Shown here in pieces: positions 35,257 through 44,963 of a stretch of DNA of 64,000 nt; positions within the stretch are counted from its first letter, which is position 1; each line of letters begins with the position of its first letter. The stretch is taken from NCBI GenBank assembly GCA_905182795.1, contig CAJJCZ010000003.1, positions 1-64,000 on the forward strand, read 5' to 3'. Both the position numbers and the translations under genes were made by a program. The notes beneath the pieces were generated by a model. It saw nothing but the letters and a program-made list of their open reading frames with translations, was not told where the DNA came from and ran no database searches. Source of the stretch: an uncultured bacterium (GTDB lineage Bacteria; Fidelibacterota; Marinisomatia; Marinisomatales; Marinisomataceae).

Positions 35257-36309
35257 TTATATAATAAGCATTGCATCGCCATAAGCTAGAAATCTATAGT
35301 TTTTCTTTTTGGCAACCTTATACGATTCTTTAACAAAATTATATCCTGCAAACGCTGAAGTAAGCATCAATAAAGTGCTTTCTGGTTCATGAAAACTAGT
35401 AATTAACCCATCTACGATTTTAAACTCATGTGGTGGATGGATAAACTTATTGGTCCAACCTTTTTTAGGAGAAATCTGGAAACCTGATACATTAACGGTT
35501 TCTAGTGCTCTCACTGTAGATGTTCCTACTGCAAAGATTCTTCTTCTTTTTCTTTTAGCCTCATTAATTGCTAAAGCAGTTTCTGGGCTAACTTCAAAAT
35601 ATTCAGAGTCCATATGGTGCCTGTTTAGGTCTTCTACCTGTACTGGTTTAAAAGTCCCTAATCCTATATGAAGTGTAATATTATAGATTCGGACACCTTT
35701 TTTCTTTAAAGCTGTAATTAGCTCGGGGGTAAAATGTAGCCCAGCAATCGGCGCTGCTACTGCGCCTCTTTTTTCTGCATATACTGTCTGATATCTTTCT
35801 GTGTCCCTCTTTGTGGTCGGCCTTTCAATATATGGAGGTAGGGGCGGATTACCAATTTTAGTCAAAATCTCGTCAAAGTTTTCGTCGCCAAATTCAAACC
35901 TAACTACCCTCCCACCTGATACGGTATTATCAATAACATCACAGAATAAGCTCTTAGAAAGAATGAGCTTATTCCCAATTCTAACTTTCCTTGCCGGCTT
36001 AACTAGGACTTCCCAAAGCCTGTCGCCTAACTCTCTCAATAAAAAGATTTCAACTTTTGCATCTGTTCTATCTTTGGTGGCATAAAGCTTAGCTGGGAAT
36101 ACTTTAGTGTTATTCATAATTAATAGATCATTTTTCTTAAAATGATCAATAATATTAGAAAACTTACTGTGTTTAATGGATCGATCTTCTCTATTTAAAA
36201 CCATCATTTTAGCATTATCTCTTTTTGGTTTTGGTTTTTGTGCAATAAACTTCTTAGGAAGCTGATAGCGGAAGTCTGTTAATTTGTATTTTTTCTTTTT
36301 TTCGATCAT
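35257..36309 (-). CDS. queA: SAM:tRNA ribosyltransferase-isomerase QueA
   Basis: Adds the cyclopentenediol precursor (epoxyqueuosine) to preQ1-modified tRNA. The 350-residue protein has DFRYQLPKKFIAQKP, NTKVFPAKL, PLPPYIERPTTKRDTERYQT, APIAGLHFTPEL, THIGLG-like NITLHIGLGTFKPVQVEDL, GTSTVRALE and the final FLAYGDAMLI. It starts with ATG 17 bases after ruvB and ends 6 bases before ispDF. Other queuosine genes are not in the window. Confidence 0.95.
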   Translation of the reverse strand: MIEKKKKYKLTDFRYQLPKKFIAQKPKPKRDNAKMMVLNREDRSIKHSKFSNIIDHFKKNDLLIMNNTKVFPAKLYATKDRTDAKVEIFLLRELGDRLWEVLVKPARKVRIGNKLILSKSLFCDVIDNTVSGGRVVRFEFGDENFDEILTKIGNPPLPPYIERPTTKRDTERYQTVYAEKRGAVAAPIAGLHFTPELITALKKKGVRIYNITLHIGLGTFKPVQVEDLNRHHMDSEYFEVSPETALAINEAKRKRRRIFAVGTSTVRALETVNVSGFQISPKKGWTNKFIHPPHEFKIVDGLITSFHEPESTLLMLTSAFAGYNFVKESYKVAKKKNYRFLAYGDAMLII

Positions 36310-36326
36310 TAAATTAATTCTCCTAT

Positions 36327-37325
36327 TTATTTTTGTTTTTGTATTCCAAATAATTTATATGCTTTATCTGTGGCTTTACGTCCCCTTGATGTTCTATCAA
36401 TAAAACCTTCTTTTATTAAATAGGGCTCATAGACGTCTTCAATAGTTTGTAGATCTTCATTCACAGATATTGCTAAAGATTTTCCTCCAGTAGGACCTCC
36501 GTTAAAATTGAGAATAAGATTTTTTAAGATTTTTTTATCCATCTCTTCTAGCCCGTTTTCATCAATTCCTATACTTTCTAATGAGCTTTTAGCAAACTCT
36601 ATGTTAATTATTTTAATTTTTTTTACTTGTGCAAAATCTCGGACTCTTTTTAGCACTCTATTTGCAATTCTTGGAGTGCCGCGAGATCTGCGAGCAATTT
36701 CATATAAAGCATCTTCATCCACATTCACGTTTAATATATTTGCTGTTCTCTCTAAAATTTTAAGCAGGTCGTCTGTATTATAAAAATCAACGCGAAAGAT
36801 GGCTCCAAACCTATCTCTCATGGGGGTAGAAATATTTCCCAACCTTGTAGTCGCACCAACCAAAGTAAATGGCTCTAAATCTATTCTTACTGTCCTGGCA
36901 TTAGGTCCTGAATCAATTAAAATATCAATCTTATAGTCTTCCATAGCAGAATACAAATATTCTTCAACCGAAGTATTCATTCTATGAATTTCATCTATAA
37001 ATAATACATCACAATCTTGCAAATTTGTTAGCATCCCAGACAAGTCTCCTGGAATAGAGATTACTGGACCCGAAGATGAATAAAAACCTTGCCCTAATTC
37101 TGCAGCAATAATATTAGATAGTGTGGTTTTCCCTAATCCGGGAGGACCATATAATAAAATGTGGTCTAAAGCCTCTTCTCTTTCTTTTGCTGCTAATATA
37201 TAAGTTTTTAAAGAGTGTACTAAGGCTTCCTGCCCAACAAACTCATCAAAAAGTTGGGGTCTAATTTGTTTATCAAAATTTCGTTCTTCGTTTGACGAAA
37301 TAACTATTTTTTCTTCGGTATCCAC
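36327..37325 (-). CDS. ruvB: Holliday junction branch-migration ATPase RuvB
   Basis: AAA+ motor that drives branch migration with RuvA. The 332-residue protein has LRPQLFDEFVGQ-type RPQLFDEFVGQEALV, Walker A YGPPGLGKTTLSNIIA, Walker B CDVLFIDEIHRMN, FTLVGATTRLGNIS (sensor I), RSRGTPRIANRVLKRVRDFAQV (sensor II) and the winged-helix tail with GFIDRTSRGRKATDKAY. ruvA and ruvC are not in this window. Confidence 0.97.
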   Translation of the reverse strand: MDTEEKIVISSNEERNFDKQIRPQLFDEFVGQEALVHSLKTYILAAKEREEALDHILLYGPPGLGKTTLSNIIAAELGQGFYSSSGPVISIPGDLSGMLTNLQDCDVLFIDEIHRMNTSVEEYLYSAMEDYKIDILIDSGPNARTVRIDLEPFTLVGATTRLGNISTPMRDRFGAIFRVDFYNTDDLLKILERTANILNVNVDEDALYEIARRSRGTPRIANRVLKRVRDFAQVKKIKIINIEFAKSSLESIGIDENGLEEMDKKILKNLILNFNGGPTGGKSLAISVNEDLQTIEDVYEPYLIKEGFIDRTSRGRKATDKAYKLFGIQKQK

Positions 37326-37366
37326 TATACACTAAGATAATTAGAGAAACATGGTTATCCAAAAAA

Positions 37367-40180
37367 TTATTTTAATACTTTTTTTAGGAAATGCCCTGTG
37401 ATTGATTTTTTGTTATGTGAAATTTCCAAAACAGTACCTTCAGCAACTACTTCACCCCCACCTTCTCCGCCTTCTGGGCCTAAATCAATAATCCAATCTG
37501 CGCATTTAATAACATCTAAGTTGTGTTCAATAACTATAACCGTATTCCCTTGTGAGACTAGTTTTTGCAAAACAGACATTAGCATTTGAATATCATCTAC
37601 GTGTAACCCGGTTGTAGGTTCATCTAAAAAATAAACAGTATTTTTTGTATTATTTTTTGAGAGCTCTGTAGACAGTTTGACTCTTTGGGCTTCTCCGCCA
37701 GATAGGGTGGTTGCTTGCTGTCCCAATTTAATATATCCCAACCCTACGTCATGTAGGGTATCAAGACGCTTTTTAATAGAAAATATATTTTTAAAGAAAA
37801 TACGTGCATCATCTACAGACAGTGCCAATATATCAGCAATATTTAAACCCTTATATTCAATCTGTAATGTTTCATTATTATATCTTTTCCCATTACAGTC
37901 TTCACAATTAACATATACGTCAGGCAAAAAATTCATTTCGATTTTAATAATACCAGCTCCTTGACACTTCTCACATCTTCCGCCTTTAACATTAAATGAA
38001 AACCTACCAAGCTTGTATCCTCTTAATTTTGCTTCTCTTGTTTGTGCAAATAAATCTCTTATGTGTGTAAAAATGCCTGTATATGTTGCTGGATTTGACC
38101 TTGGAGTTTTACCAATTGGCTTTTGATCTACATTAACAACTCTTTCTACTCTATCGGCTCTCAATAGGTTTGTAAAGGGTAACATATCTTTAACGCTCAA
38201 GTTCACCAGATTTGATAAAGCCGGATAAAGTGTTTGATTAATCAGCGAACTTTTTCCACTTCCAGATACGCCCGTGACTGCTATCAACCTATCATATGGG
38301 AAGCTGACATTAATATTCTTTAGATTATTTCCCTTAGCTCCCTGGATGGTAAAATGATCAAATGTCACTGTTCTATATTCAGGTAATGGAATGTACTTTT
38401 TTCCAGATAAATATTGGCCGGTCAATGTATTTTTATCAGACAGAATTTCTTTTAGTGTCCCAGAAAAAACAACTTCCCCGCCATGAGCTCCAGCCTTAGG
38501 CCCCATATCAATAATTTGATCTGCAGATTGAACTGTGTTTAAATCATGTTCTACTACAATGACCGTATTGCCAATATCTTTTAATGATTTTAGGGTCTGA
38601 ATTAAACGATCGTTATCTCTGGGATGAAGGCCTATTGATGGCTCATCTAACACATATAATACTCCAGTAAGTTGAGAACCTACTTGAGATGCCAGTCTAA
38701 TTCTTTGGGCCTCCCCACCAGATAGGGTGCGTGAAGCTCTGTCTAGCGTTAAGTAGCTAAGACCAACGTTGATTAAAAAATTAAGTCGCTTTTTTACCTC
38801 TTTCAAAATACCGTCTGCAATTGCATGGTCACTTTTAGATATTTTGAACTTTTCAAAAAATTGTAGTGCATCTTCTATATTTTTAGAGCATAAATCTCCT
38901 ATATTTTCTGTATCTATTTTAACATGCATTGAAGACTCTTTTAATCTTTTGCCAGCGCAAGCATCACATTTTCTCGTACTCATAAAACTTTCAATCCAAC
39001 GGCGTATCCCATAAGATTGTGTTTGCTTATAGCGCCGTTGTAATTCTGGAATTACCCCCTCCCATTCACCGGTATAGGTCCCAGACCATTTTTTATTTTT
39101 AAAATCAATATCCAGGTTATGTCCCTTTAATCCATACAAGATGATATTTCTCACTTCTTTGCTTAACTGGTTCCATGGCTTAGAAAAAGAAAGTGGGTGC
39201 TCTCTAGCTAAAGCCCTTAGCTTATTTCCATGAAACCCTTTTGGTTGACTTCCTATTGGACGAATGGCTTCTTGGATAAGTGATTTTTTATTATTTGGTA
39301 CAACTAGATTTGGGTCAATTTCTGTAATATATCCTAGGCCATCACATTGTTGACATGCACCATATGGCGAGTTAAATGAAAACATTCTGGGCTTTAATTC
39401 AGATAGCATTATATATGGGTGATAGGCACAAGCAAAATGCTCACTAAACATAAAGTCTTCCTTCCCATTAATACTGATAATACAAATACCTCCGCCCATC
39501 TTTAATGCCAGCTCTACAGATTCTAACAAACGGGACCTTACATCTTTGTTGATCATCACTCGATCAACTAAAACATCTATATCATGATTCTTATTTTTTT
39601 CTAAAGGATCGGGCTTTCTCAAAGAAACAATTTTTTTATCAATTCTTGCTCTTAAAAATCCTTTCTTTTTAATGTCGTCGATAACATTCTTATGCTCACC
39701 CTTGCGCCCCTGAACAACAGGGGATAGAATATATGCTTTATCATCATGATGTAATTTCAAAATCTGCTCTACTATTTGTTCTGGTGTTTGTCGATTAATT
39801 TCACGATTACACTCCCAGCAATGTGGCTTACCAATACTAGCGTATAGCAATCTTAAATAGTCATGTATTTCTGTAATGGTTCCAACTGTAGATCTTGGAT
39901 TGCGTGAACCAGTTTTTTGTTCAATCGATATAGCTGGGGACAAGCCTTCAATGGTGTCTACATCTGGCTTTTCCATTAAGTCTAAAAATTGTCGCGCATA
40001 AGCAGAAAGTGATTCAACATATCGTCTTTGTCCTTCTGCATATATTGTATCAAATGCCAGTGAAGACTTACCCGATCCAGATGGGCCGGTAATCACAATT
40101 AACTTATTTTTTTCAATATCAACATTGATATCTTTAAGATTGTGTTGCCTTGCCCCTCTAATTAATAATTTATTTTTCAT
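37367..40180 (-). CDS. uvrA: Excinuclease ABC subunit A
   Basis: Damage-recognition ATPase of nucleotide excision repair. The ATG at 40180 gives 937 residues and begins with the usual NKLLIRGARQHNLKDI; a GTG at 40198 would add six residues. Walker A GPSGSGKSSLAFDT (first ABC) and GVSGSGKSSLINQT (second ABC), two LSGGEAQR(I/V)(R/K)L signatures, and zinc-binding pairs (CWEC, CQQC, CDAC; CEKC with CEDC about 20 residues later) are all present, so zinc ligands are kept here. It appears to head the run through ruvB, queA, isp genes and ribosomal genes. Confidence 0.97.
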   Translation of the reverse strand: MKNKLLIRGARQHNLKDINVDIEKNKLIVITGPSGSGKSSLAFDTIYAEGQRRYVESLSAYARQFLDLMEKPDVDTIEGLSPAISIEQKTGSRNPRSTVGTITEIHDYLRLLYASIGKPHCWECNREINRQTPEQIVEQILKLHHDDKAYILSPVVQGRKGEHKNVIDDIKKKGFLRARIDKKIVSLRKPDPLEKNKNHDIDVLVDRVMINKDVRSRLLESVELALKMGGGICIISINGKEDFMFSEHFACAYHPYIMLSELKPRMFSFNSPYGACQQCDGLGYITEIDPNLVVPNNKKSLIQEAIRPIGSQPKGFHGNKLRALAREHPLSFSKPWNQLSKEVRNIILYGLKGHNLDIDFKNKKWSGTYTGEWEGVIPELQRRYKQTQSYGIRRWIESFMSTRKCDACAGKRLKESSMHVKIDTENIGDLCSKNIEDALQFFEKFKISKSDHAIADGILKEVKKRLNFLINVGLSYLTLDRASRTLSGGEAQRIRLASQVGSQLTGVLYVLDEPSIGLHPRDNDRLIQTLKSLKDIGNTVIVVEHDLNTVQSADQIIDMGPKAGAHGGEVVFSGTLKEILSDKNTLTGQYLSGKKYIPLPEYRTVTFDHFTIQGAKGNNLKNINVSFPYDRLIAVTGVSGSGKSSLINQTLYPALSNLVNLSVKDMLPFTNLLRADRVERVVNVDQKPIGKTPRSNPATYTGIFTHIRDLFAQTREAKLRGYKLGRFSFNVKGGRCEKCQGAGIIKIEMNFLPDVYVNCEDCNGKRYNNETLQIEYKGLNIADILALSVDDARIFFKNIFSIKKRLDTLHDVGLGYIKLGQQATTLSGGEAQRVKLSTELSKNNTKNTVYFLDEPTTGLHVDDIQMLMSVLQKLVSQGNTVIVIEHNLDVIKCADWIIDLGPEGGEGGGEVVAEGTVLEISHNKKSITGHFLKKVLK

Positions 40181-40271
40181 TTTTTTATTCTTTTTCACAA
40201 AAAACTTAACGCATAACTTACTTAACTATAGAATTGATTCAAAAAAACATTTATGTTTATGGATAAATAAA

Positions 40272-40823
40272 ATGGACAACTTAAAAAATAAACTATTGGT
40301 CGCGATGCCAAATATGATAGACCCATACTTTGCAGAAAGTGTTGTTCTTATATGTGAACACAACAATGAGGGTGTGTTAGGTTTAATCATTAACAAACCT
40401 ATTAGCCAGATGAAGGTTGTCGGTACTGGCTTAAAAAATAAGTTTTTTAAAGATCTTATTGCTGAGTCAGAAAAAATTTATTTTGGGGGACCAGTCATGC
40501 TGCATGAAGCGTGTGTTTTAAGCGAAACAGATAATTCAAATATTTTATTTGATATATCAGAAAAAATTAAACTTTCTAATGACCTTGATTTAATACAAAA
40601 GATTTTATTTGACGATAAAAATCCTAAAAATACAAAATTAATCTTTGGGCATGCGGCTTGGGAGGTAGATCAATTACAAGACGAAATAAAAAGGGGTGAT
40701 TGGTTAGTTCATGATAATACAGAACAAATTTTTACTACAAACCCAAAATTAATTTGGGGCAGTCTAATTAGATACTTTGGTTTAGATCAATTTAATATAA
40801 CAGGTATAGGGGGCATATCTTGA
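40272..40823 (+). CDS. YqgE/AlgH family protein (UPF0301)
   Basis: A 183-residue protein of the YqgE/AlgH family, structurally known but without a firm function. It contains NKLLVAMPNMIDPYFAESVVLICEHNNEGVLGLIINKPI, YFGGPVM, and LIFGHAAWEVDQLQDEIKRGDWLVHD, all family hallmarks. The ATG at 40272 matches the family N-terminus; a longer frame would overlap uvrA. It is divergent from uvrA. The stop TGA overlaps a TTG that opens a 51-codon ORF. Confidence 0.9.
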   Translation: MDNLKNKLLVAMPNMIDPYFAESVVLICEHNNEGVLGLIINKPISQMKVVGTGLKNKFFKDLIAESEKIYFGGPVMLHEACVLSETDNSNILFDISEKIKLSNDLDLIQKILFDDKNPKNTKLIFGHAAWEVDQLQDEIKRGDWLVHDNTEQIFTTNPKLIWGSLIRYFGLDQFNITGIGGIS

Positions 40824-40975
40824 TATCAGGTTTAAAGAGAGTAATGCGAGATGTGAAAAAGAGAAAAGTGACTAAAGCTACAAATGGAATGCAACTTATT
40901 GTAAATGGTTGGGGTTTAATAAAACAGGGTTTAAGTCTTATAAAGAACGATGTTCGCCACCATCGCAAAAAATAG
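40820..40975 (+). CDS. Possible 51-residue basic protein coupled to yqgE
   Basis: The stretch of about 115 bases between yqgE and the fabI-like gene holds a plus-strand frame from TTG 40820 (TTGA overlap with the yqgE stop) to TAG 40975. An internal ATG at 40844 is an alternative start. The product is basic (ISGLKRVMRDVKKRKVTKAT at the N-terminus) with a Gly-rich amphipathic middle (NGMQLIVNGWGLIKQG) and a DVRHHRKK end. I recognise no family. The last 38 bases overlap the convergent fabI-like gene. It may be a real small protein or chance. Confidence 0.3.
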   Translation: MISGLKRVMRDVKKRKVTKATNGMQLIVNGWGLIKQGLSLIKNDVRHHRKK

Positions 40976-41717
40976 TAGAACAATTCACAAAATCTGCTTT
41001 ATCTGATAATAACAAGCTTACCAACCCTGCTACATCTTCTGGGGTTGTGGTTCTTCCCATAGGATTTCTTTCAACTGTTTTCTCTATCCACTCTTCCCAA
41101 TTATCAGAAATTTTTGTTAATGCTCGTGTTGGAGTAATGCCTGCTTGTATTGTATTGGCAGTAATACCCTTAGACCCGAGCTCCCATCCTATTTGTCTAA
41201 TAACAGCCTCTAAAGATGCTTTTGCCACCCCTACAGGCCCATACCCTTCCATTGCTTTATAGCTTCCTTCGCTGGTTAAGCCAAGAATTCTAGATCCTTT
41301 CGATAAAAGCTTATGTTCAAGTAATAGTTGAGTCCAATAAATAAGGCAGTGTGCCATTACATGTTGTGTCATATCCATTTGTCTTTGTCTTACTGGCGTA
41401 GGTTCAAAAAAATTAGTGGTGCTCCCAAAAGCAATGGAATGCATCAACAGTTTGATTGGTTGATTTTTAGTAATTGAAACAATTTCTTCTATATGCTTAG
41501 ACATAATTTCTTTGTCTGCTGCATTCTCATTCCAAAAATGTGCATTGCCGCCATTGATTTTTTGTATTTCTTTTTTTAGAGCTTCTGCTTCTTTTTTTAT
41601 AGGACCTCGATCTAGGTGAAATCCAATAATGCCGTACCCCTCCTTAGCTAACGCTAGTGCGGTTGCAGCTCCGTGTCCCGTAGAACACCCTAAAATGATT
41701 GCCCATTGTTTACTCAT
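40938..41717 (-). CDS. fabI: FabI-like enoyl-[ACP] reductase (SDR family)
   Basis: A 259-residue short-chain dehydrogenase with a FabI-type active site. The cofactor region is GCSTGHGAATALALAKEGYG. The catalytic Tyr and Lys have the Y-x6-K spacing special to FabI (GYGPVGVAKASLEA) rather than the common Y-x3-K. GITANTIQAGITPTRAL and a normal C-terminal IFCDGG end are present. The reaction would be the last reduction in fatty acid elongation. The sequence is divergent from E. coli FabI (for example no RNYNVMG), so a different enoyl thioester substrate is possible. It is divergent from ychF. Confidence 0.75.
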   Translation of the reverse strand: MSKQWAIILGCSTGHGAATALALAKEGYGIIGFHLDRGPIKKEAEALKKEIQKINGGNAHFWNENAADKEIMSKHIEEIVSITKNQPIKLLMHSIAFGSTTNFFEPTPVRQRQMDMTQHVMAHCLIYWTQLLLEHKLLSKGSRILGLTSEGSYKAMEGYGPVGVAKASLEAVIRQIGWELGSKGITANTIQAGITPTRALTKISDNWEEWIEKTVERNPMGRTTTPEDVAGLVSLLLSDKADFVNCSTIFCDGGEHRSL

Positions 41718-41767
41718 AGAAATTCAATTTAATAAATACTAATTCAATTAAGTATTATATTCTCACA

Positions 41768-42859
41768 ATGAAATTAAATTGTGGATTTGTAGGATTACCA
41801 AATGTGGGGAAGTCAACCCTATTTAATGCTTTGAGCAAAAATAATATTGCTGCAGAAAATTATCCTTTCTGTACTATAGAGCCAAATACTGGAGTAGTAG
41901 AAGTTCCAGATGTAAGGCTTGACGCTCTATCTAAAATTTTTAAACCAGAAAAAACAATCTATAACACAATAGAGTTTATTGATATTGCAGGTTTAGTAAA
42001 AAATGCACACCAAGGAGAGGGTCTTGGCAATCAATTTTTGTCACAAATCCGATCTGTGAAAGTTGTCGTCCAAGTTGTTCGATTTTTTTCTGATAAAAAT
42101 ATTACACATGTTGAAAATCGCCTAGATCCATTAGATGATATGGAAATTATTAATACTGAATTGGTATTGGCTGATATGAAGACCGTAGAAAAATCTTTAC
42201 AAAAAAATCAAAAACTTCTCAATGCTAATAAACCAGAAGGTAAAATAGCGGAATCAGCTCTAACGGGTCTTTTGGCTCATTTAAATCAAGGGATAGCTGC
42301 GAGATCATTTAAAAGAGATTCAAAACAAGACGAAGTAATTAAAAATTTATTTCTTTTAACTGATAAACCGATGATTTATGTGGCAAACATAGATGATAAT
42401 TTTTCTGACAAAGACCAGCTTTCACAAGCCAAGAAAGTTGCTGTAAATAATCATTCGTCTTTTGTTGCTATTAATGGAAAATTGGAAGCAGAAATGGCTG
42501 ACTTTGACGAGGAAGAGAAAAAAATAATTTTAGAAGACTACAATTTGAAAGAAACTGGATTGAGTACTTTGATAAAAGAAGCGTACAGCACGCTTGGGCT
42601 TCAAACATTTTTTACATGTGGTGAAATGGAAGTCCGTGGTTGGACCATTAACAAGAATGATTGTGCGGTAGATGCTGCAGCAGAAATTCATACAGATTTT
42701 GCAACAAAATTTATTAAAGCAGAAATATATACTTTTGATGATGCCATAAAATATCAGGACAGCATTAAAGAATTAAAAACATTGGGCTTGGTGAAAAATG
42801 TTGGTAGAGACTATATTATGCAAGAAGGTGATGTTGCATACTTTATTAAAGGACAATGA
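41768..42859 (+). CDS. ychF: Redox-regulated P-loop ATPase YchF (OLA1 type)
   Basis: A 363-residue Obg-family nucleotide-binding protein associated with ribosomes. GLPNVGKSTLFNAL (P-loop), YPFCTIEPNTGVVEVPD, DIAGLVKNAHQGEGLGNQFLSQIR (G3), a coiled-coil insertion, and the C-terminal TGS domain with LQTFFTCGEMEVRGWTI and HTDFATKFIKAE. The N-K-x-D specificity motif of GTPases is replaced (VANIDD), as expected for this ATPase. It starts a run of overlapping genes through lpxK. Confidence 0.96.
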   Translation: MKLNCGFVGLPNVGKSTLFNALSKNNIAAENYPFCTIEPNTGVVEVPDVRLDALSKIFKPEKTIYNTIEFIDIAGLVKNAHQGEGLGNQFLSQIRSVKVVVQVVRFFSDKNITHVENRLDPLDDMEIINTELVLADMKTVEKSLQKNQKLLNANKPEGKIAESALTGLLAHLNQGIAARSFKRDSKQDEVIKNLFLLTDKPMIYVANIDDNFSDKDQLSQAKKVAVNNHSSFVAINGKLEAEMADFDEEEKKIILEDYNLKETGLSTLIKEAYSTLGLQTFFTCGEMEVRGWTINKNDCAVDAAAEIHTDFATKFIKAEIYTFDDAIKYQDSIKELKTLGLVKNVGRDYIMQEGDVAYFIKGQ

Positions 42860-43842
42860 TGCAAAAAAAAATTAAGATTGGTGTTATAGGTGCAGGACAT
42901 TTAGGTAAATATCATATTAATCATTTATCTAAGCATGCTCATATTGATTTTGTTGGCTTTTTTGATACCAATCAAGATAGTGCCAAAAGAATAGCTGAAG
43001 AATTTTCAGTAAAATCATTCCAAAAAATTGATGACTTAATATCTATATCAGATGGATTACATATTGTTACTCCTACTAATTTTCACCATCAAATCGCTAT
43101 CAAATGTTTGGAGCAAAATAAAGATGTTTTTATTGAGAAGCCTATAACAAGTACTACAAAAGAGGCTGATGAAATCATTCAAATGGCCGCGTCTAAAAAA
43201 TGCATTGTACAAGTAGGTCATATTGAAAGATTTAACCCCACTATTAATAAACTTAAAAAGATTGTTTCATCCCCACATTATATTGAAATAGAGCGGTTGG
43301 CTCCTTTTCAAGCAAGAGGCACCGAGGTTCCAGTAGTTTTAGATTTAATGGTACATGACATTGATTTGATTTTATCTATGGTAGATTCAACCATTGTAGA
43401 TATTCATGCTAGTGGCGCTAAAATGATGAGTAACACGGTAGATCTTGCACATGCGCATATTAAATTTGAAAATGGAGTCGTCGCAAATTTAAAATCTAGT
43501 AGGATTGCTCAAAATTATGTTAGAAAAATTCGTACATATGAAAAAAATCTTTACACTATTACAGATTTGATGATACCTCAAATTGAGGTGTATGGGCTTG
43601 AAAAAACTTCTGTATTTTCTGATAATTGCAAAGAACAGCTTATTGATACTGCTGGGGGATCAAAAAACTTATTTTATGATAAAATAATACCGGAGAAACA
43701 AGATGCTCTTTTAGCAGAGATAAATAATTTTATTGATTCTATAAACAATAGACAACCTCCTTTGGTTGACGGAAAACAGGGTTTACAAGCACTAGAAATT
43801 GCTTTAGATATTGAAAAAAAAATTATTACAAATGGCTCATAA
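42856..43842 (+). CDS. Gfo/Idh/MocA family oxidoreductase (possible GnnA-like)
   Basis: A 328-residue NAD(P)-dependent sugar oxidoreductase. The Rossmann motif GVIGAGHLGKYHINHLSKH is at about 8-26, EKPITST carries the conserved EKP, and the C-terminal domain has VLDLMVHDIDLILSM with the catalytic-type D-x-x-x-H/H-D region. Position matters: it starts in the ychF stop (ATGATG) and overlaps lpxB by 11 bases. In some bacteria an oxidoreductase of this family (GnnA) lies beside lpxA/lpxB and oxidises UDP-GlcNAc on the way to UDP-GlcNAc3N. No transaminase (GnnB) is seen here, so that role is only a possibility. Confidence 0.82.
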   Translation: MMQKKIKIGVIGAGHLGKYHINHLSKHAHIDFVGFFDTNQDSAKRIAEEFSVKSFQKIDDLISISDGLHIVTPTNFHHQIAIKCLEQNKDVFIEKPITSTTKEADEIIQMAASKKCIVQVGHIERFNPTINKLKKIVSSPHYIEIERLAPFQARGTEVPVVLDLMVHDIDLILSMVDSTIVDIHASGAKMMSNTVDLAHAHIKFENGVVANLKSSRIAQNYVRKIRTYEKNLYTITDLMIPQIEVYGLEKTSVFSDNCKEQLIDTAGGSKNLFYDKIIPEKQDALLAEINNFIDSINNRQPPLVDGKQGLQALEIALDIEKKIITNGS

Positions 43843-44959
43843 AAAAATAGTTATTATTGCTGGTGAAGATTCAGGAGATCTACATGGCGCTGAACTTATA
43901 AAGGCATTAAAACAGTCTAACCCCACTTATAAATTTTGTGGAATTGGTGGTGACAAAATGATAAAACAAGGGTTGGTACCAATTGACCATATTAAAAATC
44001 TTAATGTAATTGGCCTTGTTGAAATATTAAAACACTATCCCAGAATTAAGAAGATTTTTAATAAAACACTATCCTTCATTAAACAAACAAAGCCTGAAAA
44101 AGTTATCCTAATTGACTACCCCGGATTTAACCTAAAGTTGGCAAAAAAAATATCTAAAATGGATATAGAGGTCTCTTATTTTATCTTACCGCAGGTTTGG
44201 GCGTGGAGAAGTTCTCGAGCAAAAACTTTGGAGCAAAACACGGATAAGCGCATTAGTATTATCCCATTAGAAAAAGATTGGTTTAAAAAACGTAATATTG
44301 AAATTTCATACGTTGGAAACCCCTTAATAGAGCTCCAAAAAATTAAATCAGATAAAAATCTTGTAAATACGATATTGAAAAGCATCATAGGGTATAATAT
44401 TTTGCCAAACGATAAGGTTGTGGTTTTAATGCCTGGTAGCAGAAAGTCTGAAATTCAGAAACATTGGCCTATTTTTTTACAAACATTGGGTCTTATGCAA
44501 AAAAATTCATCTTATAATATAGTACCTATATTGCTAGAAGCTCCAAATGTTGATATCGACAATATTCCCGATCATGTTATAACCACCAAGGATAATCATC
44601 ATGAAATCTTATCTATTGCAGATGCTGCAATTGTATGTTCAGGTACAGCAACTCTTGAAACCGCAATTCTCGGCTGTCCAATGGTTGTGTGCTATCAACT
44701 ATCTCCTATCACCTGGTTCTTAGCGCAAAGAATGTCATCTGTTAAATATTTATCTTTAGTAAATCTTATTAGTGGAAAAAATGTAGTTAAAGAGTTGTTG
44801 CAAAACAATATGAGCGCTGATAATATAATGAAAGAAGTTATTTATTTACTATCTGAAGATGGTAAAAAAACCATAAAAAAAGATTATGCTTTACTTATAG
44901 ATTCATTGGAATCGAAAACAAGTGCATATCAAGAGGCTGCAAAACATATTCTACAATAA
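43832..44959 (+). CDS. lpxB: Lipid-A-disaccharide synthase LpxB
   Basis: GT19 glycosyltransferase joining UDP-diacylglucosamine and lipid X. The ATG at 43832 gives 375 residues, beginning HKKIVIIAGEDSGDLHGAELI. FCGIGGDKMIKQG, NVIGLVEILKHYP, LIDYPGFNLKLAK, FILPQVWAWRSSR, LMPGSRKSEIQKHWP and CSGTATLETAILGCPMVVCY are all family hallmarks. It overlaps the upstream oxidoreductase by 11 bases and is followed by a DUF374 acyltransferase and lpxK. Confidence 0.95.
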   Translation: MAHKKIVIIAGEDSGDLHGAELIKALKQSNPTYKFCGIGGDKMIKQGLVPIDHIKNLNVIGLVEILKHYPRIKKIFNKTLSFIKQTKPEKVILIDYPGFNLKLAKKISKMDIEVSYFILPQVWAWRSSRAKTLEQNTDKRISIIPLEKDWFKKRNIEISYVGNPLIELQKIKSDKNLVNTILKSIIGYNILPNDKVVVLMPGSRKSEIQKHWPIFLQTLGLMQKNSSYNIVPILLEAPNVDIDNIPDHVITTKDNHHEILSIADAAIVCSGTATLETAILGCPMVVCYQLSPITWFLAQRMSSVKYLSLVNLISGKNVVKELLQNNMSADNIMKEVIYLLSEDGKKTIKKDYALLIDSLESKTSAYQEAAKHILQ

Positions 44960-44963
44960 AATT

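Noticed and set aside
40792..40983. Minus-strand frame of 63 codons between yqgE and fabI
   Set aside because: It overlaps both genes, has no recognisable features and no ribosome site; likely a shadow.
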